Shown piece after piece: positions 22,461 through 39,500 of a stretch of 64,000 nt of DNA. The translations under genes were made by a program, and so were the position numbers. This DNA is from Xanthostigma xanthostigma. Lineage: Eukaryota; Arthropoda; Insecta; Raphidioptera; Raphidiidae. The notes beneath the pieces are model-generated. The model worked only from the letters and a program-made list of their open reading frames with translations, did not search any database and was not told the origin of the DNA. Positions within the stretch are counted from its first letter, which is position 1, and each line of letters starts with the position of its first letter. The stretch covers positions 2,604,001 through 2,668,000 of the forward strand of contig OY754472.1 in the NCBI GenBank assembly GCA_963575645.1, in the 5' to 3' direction.

Positions 22461-23239
22461 TTTCAAAAAGGTGTACGGAATTTTCAGCATGTTGATACAT
22501 TTATTTTGTTTTATAATGAATTTTAATAAAAACTGGCTTTGAATTTAACAATTCTTTTACTTTAGTACTCACAAAAAATTTCTTCGTCTAAACATAAAAC
22601 AATTTTTTCACTTTCGGCCGAGCATGTTAAAAACAAAATTCGGAAAAGTTGAAAAATCATTTTCACCCGGACTCGATAGATTTGAGACGGTCATAATTCC
22701 AGGTTTCGATTGTATGTTACAGTCAAAGAGGATTGGCTAAAGGAGATGAGGGTCGAAAATCGATTTTTGAACGTTACAAAATACTGCTAACCATTCTATC
22801 TATAACGTATTTAAAAAAAGTTGCATTCATTTTGCTCGATTTTAGAGCAACGGGACAAATCTTCATTGATAGATTTACTTCAAATAAATTTTTTCGCAAG
22901 GATGACCTCATAGATGGAGCTAAAACTCGTTATGGTAGTTTTCTCTATCTAATCCTCTTCGATAACATAAAAAAAATCAAGAATTCTTAAATGCGTATTT
23001 TATTACAATTAGATAAGAAAGAACAATAATACATCGGTGTTGATAAGGTTGATATATAAATACATTAGAATAATCGGGAACGAAACTTCAATTATCAACT
23101 GGTAAAAATTATTCCACAATTTATTATTCAAAAAAAAAAAAAATAATAGAACAAACGACGTTTAAAACTTCAGATGAAATAACTATAATTGTTTTCAAAA
23201 TTATTTAAAAAATATACTTAGCGAAATACTTAAGAGCGA
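22461..23239. terminator. Convergent 3' ends of hgo and RBBP4
   Basis: An AATAAA at about 22525 lies 65 bp after the hgo stop. On the minus strand an AATAAA near 23116 lies about 120 bp after the RBBP4 stop. The rest is AT-rich, with an 85-codon open frame (22733-22990) of low complexity that I do not believe. Confidence 0.45.
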
Positions 23240-29637
<6,398 letters not shown>

Positions 29638-30064
29638 TCTTTTGTACTTCTATTACAAATTTATAAAACTCCAAAATAACACAATACCCGCCAAACGTTG
29701 CTAAAAATGAGCACCAAGCTAAAATAGCGGTATTAATGAACTGAAGTTGGGTGCAAATCACGATCATAAAGCGATTTCCTAAAGCCTGTATTATTTTAAT
29801 ATATTTTTTTCCTTTTTGTTCTATCCTACGCGTATATAGTTCACTCTGTTTTTAAAATAATTGACAGGAACGCTTAAATTTCAAGTATGTATTTTGTCCT
29901 TCTTGAATAACAGAGTAGATTTTTCTTAAGGTTGACAATTTCTCTATTTAACTTCAGGTCAGTTTATGAAAGCAGCTGTCAACAAGCTGGCAAAAAAATT
30001 GTTTTTTTGAAGTTTAAACTCCAGTTCAGAATAATTTTCAATTTTCAGTCGCAATCTGGTCGCA
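29638..30064. promoter_or_regulatory. Head-to-head promoter region of RBBP4 and CAMLG
   Basis: 427 bp between start codons with no transposon that I can see. No TATA box is evident. It is likely to be a shared, TATA-less housekeeping promoter. Confidence 0.4.
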
Positions 30065-30847
30065 ATGGCTGATGCCGCTGCAAGAAGAGAAGCAAGAAGA
30101 AGGCGTATTTTAGAAAATTCTAAGAACAGATTAGAAAAAATAACCGGTAGACTTGAAAATGTGGAAGGTAATACTATTTGAAAATGTGAAAATCATTGTG
30201 ACGACTGCGTTAAACGATTGTTCAACTATGTCATATCTTACTGAAGTTACTATAAATTTTCAGATAAAAAAACTATCACGGAAACCGACTTTCTCGTACG
30301 ATGCAACGGAGACTTGAAAACTGAATCCAATTCAAATATTTCTACTGAATCGCAGTTCCACAACATACTTTCCTCGGATTCAAAAGAACTTTCAGATGTG
30401 CAAAATGCGATTTTAGATGGCGATATTCCTGAAGTATTGCCTCGTAATGAATTCATTCCTAAAGAAGAATCTCCAGAAGCTCCTAACATCGAAAACAGTC
30501 TAATTTTTAAGTATAAAATCAATATAATTGTTTTAGCCCTCATTATTAGAATTTTATATACTCTGAAGACATTTCAATTCGTTTTTGAAAATAAGATGCT
30601 TGTCCCACTCTTCGCATACGAAAGTTTTGATTTGTTTCTTTTTTATACGCCGGAAACATCAAGCGGAATATTAAGCACGGTTATTTTGTTAGCAGGAGTT
30701 AATAAAAATTTAATTCAATCAGTTACTAAATTATTTGCGGTAGTTAGGAAACTAATTGGCGATTTTTTTGTATATTTTTTTACGTTTGTAGTTTTTCATG
30801 AACTGTTAAACGAGTGCGGGTTTTTGGAGATAAATTTCAATGAATAA
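30065..30847 (+). CDS. CAMLG: CAMLG/GET2-type receptor for tail-anchored protein insertion, 228 aa
   Basis: Two exons, 30065-30167 and 30264-30847, join at GAA G|AT in frame to 228 residues. The N-terminus MADAAARREARRRRILENSK followed by NRLEKITG is the basic helix that recruits the GET3/TRC40 ATPase and matches human CAMLG ([21 protein letters not shown]). An acidic, Ser-rich linker follows (about 35-125). Three hydrophobic segments come next (about 125-150, 178-195, 205-225); the last, VYFFTFVVFHELL, matches human VYFFTFIFCHELL almost exactly. The protein sits in the ER membrane with GET1/WRB and inserts tail-anchored proteins. Length is shorter than human (296) because of the linker. An AATAAA lies near 30996. 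Confidence 0.88.
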
Positions 30848-31319
30848 TACTGATTACTGACGTCATCATTGTACTAAGCTTTGAAACTGTAAAACAAGAA
30901 TCTTATATGTTCTTATTCTTTTTTTTATTGGATTGAATCCCGTGTCAACTTTTACTGTTATAATTTGAAGGTGGTGTTTCCTTAATATTTGATTTAATAA
31001 AAAAAAAAACCTATTTTTGTAAATATGTAAACAAAATTAATAAAACAAAATGTGAAGAAAATGTATATATGAATATTTTATTAAACGACACAAAAAAAAA
31101 ACAAAAATATAATATTTAATTATGTACGCACATGGCTGCTTAAGTCTTAAAATAAATCATTTCTTCTGTGAATGTTCTGATATATTTAAATTTGATTTAT
31201 ATTTAAGTCGTTTGCACTTACAATTATATACTTTTTTTATTATCGTCTTTTTAAATCCTTGCAGCATCACCAGTTTTGTTTTTAGAGGTTAACTTTTGAA
31301 ATACTAAAACATCTAGAAT

Positions 31320-32271
31320 TCACTTTTTCTTCGTACTTCTGGCCGCCGTCGATCTTGTCTTTTTCGGTTCTATTTGAGATTCACTTTTGATTATATCTGT
31401 ATTGCCTAATCGAATCATTTTTTCTTCCCACAAAAGCATATCTTCATGATATTTTTCTTGCAATTTTTTCGATTCGTTATTATACGGTAGTTTCTCATCA
31501 TCTGACATCGACGCCCACTGTTTAGACTGTTCGATTACCCATTTTTTGTAATCTCCTGGCTCACGAGTTTTTGATTTATCTTTCATATACAAAAAGAATC
31601 CGGTCGCAGCTCGAGTAGGTTTCTCTAATTCTCTGCATTTCTGTGGAACAAAAATGAAATTTGCATAAAACGCACTGAAAGCGTTTCACCTACAAACAAA
31701 TTTATAAACCTTTTTATAAAGCCTTCTTTCACGATCATGTGTCCGCTCTTTTCTGGCTTCTGATAAAGCATGTTTTTGTTCTTCGGTTAGCGATTTGTCA
31801 TATTTCATTTTGTCAACTAAGTAAATTTGTCTTTCTTCTGCATATTCTTTTTCTAAATTTTCTTTCACCTGTAAACAAACATTGTAAAAACGCAATACAC
31901 ATTAGCGTCGTATAATTATTAAAATATTACCTTTGGGTCTGCCTTATCCCACTGTTGAGAAATAATTGTCATAAGTCCCTTCATACCTATATTGGGATTG
32001 TCTTTGACAACATCTGAACGAATTTGTTTCATGAATTTAAAATACGCCGTTAGTGGTTTTTTGGGCGGAATCGGTACTCCCGCCCTTTCTGCCAAAGATT
32101 TGGTGCGAATAGTGCAAACATTTGGACTTAGAAGCGTCACTCTATGTAAATATATATCAAAAAATTAATTAGACAATAAAACACACAACTGCATTTATTT
32201 TACCTTTGATTTAGTGCGTGCTTAAGACTCCCAAAAATATTACAAAAACGAAATACACTTGGAGTAGCCAT
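31320..32271 (-). CDS. TFAM: Mitochondrial transcription factor A (TFAM), 252 aa
   Basis: Four exons, 32204-32271, 31931-32141, 31710-31868 and 31320-31640, join in frame to 252 residues (fly TFAM 257). The basic, Ser/Arg/Asn-rich N-terminus suits a mitochondrial targeting peptide. HMG box A begins PPKKPLTAYFKFMKQIRSDV; a helical linker (EARKERTHDRERRLYKK) and HMG box B (PTRAATGFFLYMKDKSKTRE) follow, then a basic tail ending TAARSTKKK. TFAM coats and bends mtDNA and is needed for its transcription. It is convergent with CAMLG; an AATAAA on its strand lies near 31077. It is the shorter and more canonical of two tandem copies. Confidence 0.93.
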
Positions 32272-32462
32272 AACATTCAAGATAACGAAAAATTCTCAAA
32301 AGACGTTGTGTAATTAAACAATGAAAAATTTGAGGTTATTTTTCCACAGCGAAGATAGAAACGAAAGCTAGCTGCAGCTAGCTGTCAAAAAAATTATATA
32401 AAGGGTACAGGCGGAAAACTTAAACAAAGCTTTTCTCTGTTAAAAGGAATGAACACAAAATT

Positions 32463-32851
32463 TAATAAATTACAGATTTTCAGATGCTTGGACAGTTTAA
32501 ATAATAAGATATTAGTTTTTCAAATTTTTGCTACGTTTCGTTGATATTTTTCAACTTCTTCAGGCAATATTTGAATGGAATATCCTTAATTAAAAATGTT
32601 CGTTAAAAATTTTTTATGAATATTTTCAATTTCAAATAAAAACAAAAATGACACTTCAACAAAACACGTGTTTTTTTTATTTGAAATTGAAAATATTATA
32701 AAAAATTTTTAACGAACATTTTTAATTAAGGATATTCTATTCAAATATTGCCTGAAGAAGTTGAAAAATATCAACGAAACGTAGCAAAAATTTGAAAAAC
32801 TAATATCTTATTATTTAAACTGTCCAAATATCTGAAAATCTGTAATTTATA
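32463..32851. mobile_element. Foldback MITE between the two TFAM copies
   Basis: Arms of about 180 bp (ATTACAGATTTTCAGAT, GGACAGTTTAAATAATAAG and onward) pair around a 30-bp loop near 32650. Non-coding. It sits 190 bp upstream of the first TFAM ATG, within its likely promoter. Confidence 0.7.
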
Positions 32852-33068
32852 AATAATAACATGGACGAGAACAACCATAACAAAATTTAATATTCTTTAG
32901 TTGAAATATATTTTTATTATTTTGATATATTATGCAATACAAAACAAATGAATGATAATAAATATATAAATATACTAACAAAAAACACTGTCTCATTATT
33001 AAATTATAAATGACAAACGGAAGAGATTGTTTCTTATTTTAAACTTATTATTTATTAGTTACAATATT

Positions 33069-35509
33069 TTAAAACTTAAACAAGTCTTTTAAAGTTAAAA
33101 GTACACTTTTATTTTTTGAACTATCTTTGTCAGTTTTGTTTTCATTTGTTTTATCAATATTTCTTTGACTGTGCGAATTTTCTTGTGAAATAACTTTGTT
33201 TTTGTTTTGAGGTGCATTCCCCGATACCTCTTGTATTTTTTCGCGTGTAAAATTTTCTTCTAATTTATCTGTATTTTTAAATGTCATGTCCCTATCGGTT
33301 ATCTGTTCACCTTCGTGTTTGACTATGTGTTCGACTACTTTTTCCAAATTATCAACGGCTTTATTAGATTTAAGATCTCTGGTTAAGTCGTCCTTACGAC
33401 TCAAATCTTGACAATCCGTATTGCTAATCGGTGGAGCACTTTCAAAAATTGTAGTGGACTCGACTTGTTTCTCTATACTTTTACTGCCTAAAGATTTACT
33501 TTTTCTCGATTCTAGTCGAGATTTACCATTAACTAAATCAATATTACCGAGCTGTACCATTTTTTCTTTCCACAAGCCCAATTTTTCACGATACATCTCT
33601 CGTAATTTATCGGCTTCGTTGACAAACGGTTGTTTTTGACTTTCTGTGAGACTAGACCAAACTTTGGATTGTTCAATTAACCATTCTCGGTAATTTTTTG
33701 ACCCGCGTTCATTTAGAGTCGATTGAATAAATAAGAGAAAAGCGGTAGGAGATCGGAAAGGTTTATTAAATTCTCTGCATTTCTAAAAATAAACGAACAT
33801 TCATTGATTATACAAATAAAACCGAAACTAGTGAGTTTTTAACTAAACGTCGACTTATAGAATACATTAATCAGAATAGAAAAAAATGCTGAACAAATTC
33901 AATTGAACATCAATGTTTGAAAAATATGACGGAGCAGGACATTATAAATACTCGTTTCTGCTAAAGGAGGCTGAGCAACAGTAAAAAATCGACATTAACG
34001 CGAGTGCTGCCACTCTAGTTTAAATAAACAGCGAAAATAGGAAAGTTTGAATAAGTTTTCGTCTTTGACTATTTAATAGAAATGGACAGCTAATTGCACC
34101 TCCTTTTCCCATAGTAACAAATAGTGATGTGCCGGATCGTTAAAAATGTATATCCGCGGATACGGATCTTAACTTTCTTAGAGTACGCAACGGTAAATAT
34201 TGCACATCGACCTTTGGAAAGAGACTCCGTTATGGGAAAAAGTTATTGACCTCTTTAAGAGTTAACTCTCATAACAGATTGTCTCTTTCCAAAGATCGAT
34301 GTGCAATATCTCATTATAAAGATAGTTTTTTAGTACCTTTGAGTTATGTACTATTGGTATGGTACTCACTACGATAAATGTTTGCAATATAAAGGTGCCA
34401 AATACGATTTAAAAAAATAAAAAATAATCCGAATGGAATTTAACAGGTTTTCATTATTACCTAATCACCTATATATATATAAAATTTCATCTATGAATTG
34501 AAAATTAATAAGGTAAAAGATCCACAAAAACTAACGGATACGGATCTTTCTTCTCCCTCGGATATCCGCGGATATGGATATCCGGCACATCACTAGTAAC
34601 AATGTAAAACGGTCATCGGCAACATCTATCAACTTTTTTGGTACATTGGACGCTACCCAACGCTCGAAAACAGCGAGACTTATAAAGTTCCGTTTTTTCT
34701 CTGTGAAATATCAGATCAGGTTATTTTGGTTACTGTTTTGTTGTAATTGAATATTTTTAGAGCATCGTATCGTTAGATGTTTGTCGAGTTAGCGTTGTCA
34801 ATCCATTTTTATATTAAATAGTCAAAAGTTTTCATACATTTGTGATAATTTGTTTTGCGTTCATAATAAACTTAACTTGGAAATGACTGCAACTTATCAA
34901 TAAATAAAATTAAGAACCTTTTTATGCAGCTTTTTTTCACGCTCTTGTGTTTGCTTCTTTCTAGCTTCTAATAAAGCCTCTTTATGTTCTTCAGTCAACA
35001 TTTTGTTATATTTATCTTTATTTTCTAAATAGACGTCTTTCTCTTTTGTATATTCTTCATTAAAATTCGCCTTTAACTGTGTGAAACAAAAATTGTAAAA
35101 TATCGCAAACATAAAAAAGTATGAAACAAATGCTACAGCATCACTGACCTTTGGATCAGCCGCCTCCCACTGCTGAGAAATGATTTTTATAATTTCTTTA
35201 TTGTCAGTGTTAGGATTGTTTTTTGAAATGTCTGAACGAATTTGTTTCATGAATCTAAAAAAAGGCGTCAGGGGCCTTTTTGGTGGAAGTGGAATTCCTG
35301 CCTTTTCTGCTAAAGATTTATGACGAACCGTGCAATAATTTGGATTTAGAAACGTCCCTCTGTGTAAATCATGTCAAATGGATAAATCATTTTCACAATT
35401 AATTTTCACTGGCAATCATTACAACCGGATATATTTACCTGTGATTTAATACGTGCCTATAGTTCCCCATGATATTACAGAATCTAAAAACTGAACTTTG
35501 TGTTGCCAT
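33069..35509 (-). CDS. TFAM paralogue with extended C-terminal tail, 384 aa
   Basis: Four exons, 35439-35509, 35149-35359, 34918-35076 and 33069-33782, join in frame to 384 residues. Exons 2 and 3 have exactly the lengths of TFAM (211 and 159 nt) and all junction phases match, so this is a tandem duplicate. Box A (PPKRPLTPFFRFMKQIRSDI) shares 30 of 46 aligned residues with the neighbour. Box B is present (SPTAFLLFIQSTLNERGSKN). Unlike TFAM, about 130 residues follow box B: Lys/Ser/Asp/Asn-rich, low complexity, ending LTLKDLFKF. The N-terminus (MATQSSVFRFCNIMGNYRHV) is again targeting-like. Intron 3 contains a hAT MITE. Probably mitochondrial and DNA-binding. Whether it is expressed, and where, cannot be told from sequence. 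Confidence 0.88.
34122..34595. mobile_element. hAT MITE in the TFAM paralogue's intron 3
   Basis: Tips TAGTGATGTGCCGGAT and ATCCGGCACATCACTA are flanked by GTAACAAA (34114-34121) and GTAACAAT (34596-34603), an 8-bp duplication with one change. 474 bp, non-coding, with an internal inverted repeat (TTTGGAAAGAGAC). Confidence 0.85.
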
Positions 35510-36525
35510 TTTTCTTAAAATACACGAAAAATGATACAAAACGTTAATTAAAATACTCTATTGTACAACCGGTATAAGCACACACTGACATTTGACAAAT
35601 GAGGTTATGTTTTTTGAGGTTACCAGTAGGATCTTAGGAATAGTACTGATATACCTATAATTCTAATAATGGAAAACTAGTTTAACGTACTTTTTTGAAA
35701 ATATTACATTTTTTTAAATGCATTTTAAGTATCCATTTTTTGGTAAATGGTACTTTGTTTTTAATTTTTAAAGTTGCCAAATTGCCTAGTGTCTACCCCA
35801 CAGGGCTACTCCACTTGTCAACTGTCAAAACAATTTGTCCTATAAATTCTATTTCTCAAAATGCGAATAACTTCTGTTCAGAACCAAATAATAAATCATC
35901 GCATGAATAATTTATGACATGAGACAGTTTTTGAGAATTTCTTTTTTTTGTAATTATTTTTTAAGTTCGACATTTCCACCAGTGTAAATATTATATAACA
36001 AAATTTGGAAAACAGTAATTTTCATTGTTTATGTGTTTAAATAATTGTTTTTTCATATTTTATTTATCATAGCTGTTAGGTGACAAATGTTAACAATAAT
36101 ATTATTAAAAGAATGGCTTGATATACAGGTTAGTTAGTGGGTCAATATCATTTCACCTAAGATCCCGTTTATCTACCTGTAGTAAAATAATAAAATTATA
36201 ATTTTTAATAACAAAGCGCGCTGATCATTGACCTACGCAAGTATATTTTTTTGAGCAAATATGTTACAGTCATCAGTCATGTAAATAATTGTTTAGATTG
36301 TTACACCAGTCTGTCACTGAACGCGTGGATGTCCCTATTAAAATAAAAAGAAAGTTTTCACTCTCAACTCACCTGCAGGTAAAAAGAAATTCCTTTCTCT
36401 GTCTGCGTTCGATCTTCACTGTGGAATGTGTTGTGTTCAACAGTTGATATTTTTTAATGAAACGGATGTTCAAGTTAGTGTTTTTAAGTGATCAAAGTGA
36501 AAATCAAGTTATTGAAAAAACAACA
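35510..36525. promoter_or_regulatory. Divergent intergenic region, TFAM paralogue and SLC25A16
   Basis: About 1 kb, AT-rich, with the 5' UTR of the carrier near 36400-36525. A 71-codon frame at 35695-35910 has no recognised content. No repeat was recognised. Confidence 0.3.
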
Positions 36526-39500
36526 ATGGCATTGAAAACAGAGACTCGAAATCCAAATTTCGATTTTGTTATGAAGAATTTACTGGCTGGAGGTAAATAA
36601 AAAGTCCCAATTTAATAATAATATGTATATTTTACTAGTTATAACTGATTAAGATGTCTTTTTTAATATAACAATTAAAACTTACACGAAAAATACGTTA
36701 GATTATCTTTTCTATTAAATATTTACAGTTATTCATTTTTACAAATTTCACTTGTCTAAAGATTTTATTTCGTCAATCAGTAATATATGATTAATATTGT
36801 AATTAGCGAAAGTTTTCAAGATATAAAATCTTTAATAAATAAAATTATCGACCAATTTTTGTTAATATTATTTTGTCTGAAAAATTGGTCGATAATTTTT
36901 TTTATTGAAGAATAATATCAGACGTTAATCAAAGATTTGAATATAAAATCTTTGTTAATACTTACATATGATTTATGAAAACATAAATGGTGCTAAATAT
37001 AAAAAAATACGGCTACTGGTACGAAATTCAGAAAAAAAGTAGCAGCCAAATATAAAAAAAATCAGTATTTCATAGAAAGTATATTGTTGGGAAAATGTTT
37101 AAAACAATGTTAAAATCTGCATCGCATTGCTGGAGGTTTCATTAGAAAATAATATCGATTTGTTTTAAGAATGACATTTTCACAATGTGTTTGTTAAAAA
37201 AATCAATATTTTAATAATTTATTGAAGTTAAAATTTAACAGCCAAAATATTTTTCCTTAAATTTAGGCAAAACTGTTAATTGTAATTTAAACTGTATACC
37301 TACAGACATCATAACTCCTGGAGTGGATTGATGCTTTATTCTTTAGTTCTTGCAAAGTTGTTTCTTCTAATACCAAAACAGCTGCAACCGTTGCATCTTC
37401 CTACATCTGTCGGTCTTTGGTTTGTAGATATCTCATGGATTATTACTTGCTCTTCCTATTTTACGACCAACAGTACAAATAGAAGAAGCGTGATTGCTTA
37501 TCCTTACCAAAGTATTTAAATATATTTCTCGATTTGCAAGAAGAATTATTATTTATTGCTCTAGAATTGTAATTTAGTCAACTGATGTACCATTAGAAGC
37601 AGATGAATAATCTGCTCAACTGAGCATTATTTTTTGTTGCGGAATAAGTGTTCCATGTCGAATTTGTTTCTGTGAAACTCCAAATAATAGTTACTGCCTC
37701 ATTATCTCTGTCTGATGATTGGTTGATCAAACTACAATTTTACTGAGCATCTTCTGAAGGATCTTCTGGAGGATCTTGTGTGTCGTTTTCTGAGGTATTT
37801 GGTTCTTCAGGATTATTCGGTTGATTTTCGCTGACAATATGTCGTCTTGAATAGGGTCCTATAAAAAGGGCACGCTCAAAAGGAATGTAATTCCTTAGCG
37901 GTCGAGGTGGTAGTGGTGGTGGTTGGGCGGCAGCATTCGAAGGAAACAGTTCATAAAGAGGAGTTTCATTGTTACTTTGTTCACGAAAAGAGGGTGGAAC
38001 ACGCTCGTCAAAAGGTGATATTCTGCGTTGTGTTTGGTGGTTAGTATTTAATGGAAAAGATCCAGGGGCTAGTGGATACTGGGCAGCATTCGAAGGAAAC
38101 ATTTCATAACTATACGGCGGAGTTTCATTGTTACTTTGCTCACGAAAAGAAGGTGGCACACGCTCGTCAAAAGGTGATACTCTGCTTCGTGCTTGGTGAT
38201 CATTATTATTGAATGGAAAAAATCCAGGTGATGGTGATTGATCGGTAGCATTTGAAATAGACAGATTAGAAATATTCGGTAGTACTTCATCGTTACTTTG
38301 TTCACGAAAAGAAGGTGGCACACGCTCGTCAAAAGGTGATACTCTGCTTCGTGCTTGGTGATCTTCATTATTGAATGGAAAAAATCCAGGTGATGGTGAT
38401 TGGTCGGTAGAATTTGAAGTAGACATATCAGAAATATTCGGTAGTACTTCATTGTTACTTTGTTCACGAAAAGAAGGTGGCACACGCTCGTCAAAAGGTG
38501 ATATTCCGCGTCGTGCTTGGTAGTTAGCATTATTGATTGGCAAAAATCCAAGTGCTGATGAATGATCGGTAGCATGCCAACGAAACATTCCAAAAATATT
38601 CCTCGGAGTTTCATTGTTTCTTTGTTCACGAAAACTGGGTGGAAGACGCTTGTCCAAAGCTAGCCTTTCTTCTTCTTGCAGGCGATTTAAAACAGCTGAA
38701 GAACGAGATTCGATAGTAGTCGAAGGGGGTGCTTGCAAAGGCGGACGAAGAACAGTTAACGATCTGTCCTCATTCAACTGTATTCTTGCCGCGTGAAATG
38801 CAGAGTCAGGTCCAAAAGGTGATCCAAAAGGAGGGACAAAAGGACGTCCAAAAGGAGAGACAAAAGGAGAGACAATAGGACGTCCAAAAGGAGGGACAAA
38901 AGGAGGTCCAAAAGGAGGGACAAAAGAAGGCATTAATCCGCTGTTATACGGAAGAAACAATGGTATTGCCTGGTTGTTTTGTTGCGGCGGTCGATGAACA
39001 ACTTGTGGGGGAGGGGGAACTCTTGTTAACAATTCACTGTAAATAGGAATGCCGTTAATAACTGCTGTAGGTATTCGTTTGTTGTTCTTGCGAACGGTTC
39101 CATTTTTCCGGCGAGGAAGACGAAGAGTATTTTCTTGTTCCTGTTGTGTACTTGTATTAGTGTTGCTGGGAATATTCGCGGTATTCGAGCTGTCATTCGA
39201 ATTTTTCGTGTTGTTGGCATCGTTGTCTGCTTCTTCGTTGGTTTCTTCGTTGCCTGTTTCACTAACGTAATCGGAATCTTTAGACGTATCAGACATGTTT
39301 TGGTCGTTTCTAAAAAAAGAAGATATAATTTTATCAATATTCTAGAAAATATAATCATAATTTAAACTAAGGGAATGTAAAAACAAATACCTTTGCTTTT
39401 TAATAAAATATTTTTTTTTAATATGCGAAAGCGTTCTAAAATTAAAACATTTTACAACTATAATTTAAAATCAACTGAATAAAAATTATCTGTACTTCGC

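Noticed and set aside
22733-22990. 85-codon frame after hgo
   Set aside because: AT-rich, with a Lys/Ile/Phe composition expected by chance. The last hgo exon already ends with a stop and an AATAAA.
37328-37519. 63-codon frame in SLC25A16 intron 1
   Set aside because: Hydrophobic by chance in AT-rich DNA, with no splice partners in frame with the carrier.
38069-38629. 186-codon antisense-type frame rich in His, Leu and Cys overlapping the nested gene
   Set aside because: It is the same repetitive DNA read in another frame on the same strand. Its repeats follow from the in-frame repeats of the 528-residue protein.
38614-39365. Plus-strand frames opposite the nested gene
   Set aside because: Shadows of low-complexity codons, with Val/Phe/Ser runs and no start context or splice logic.
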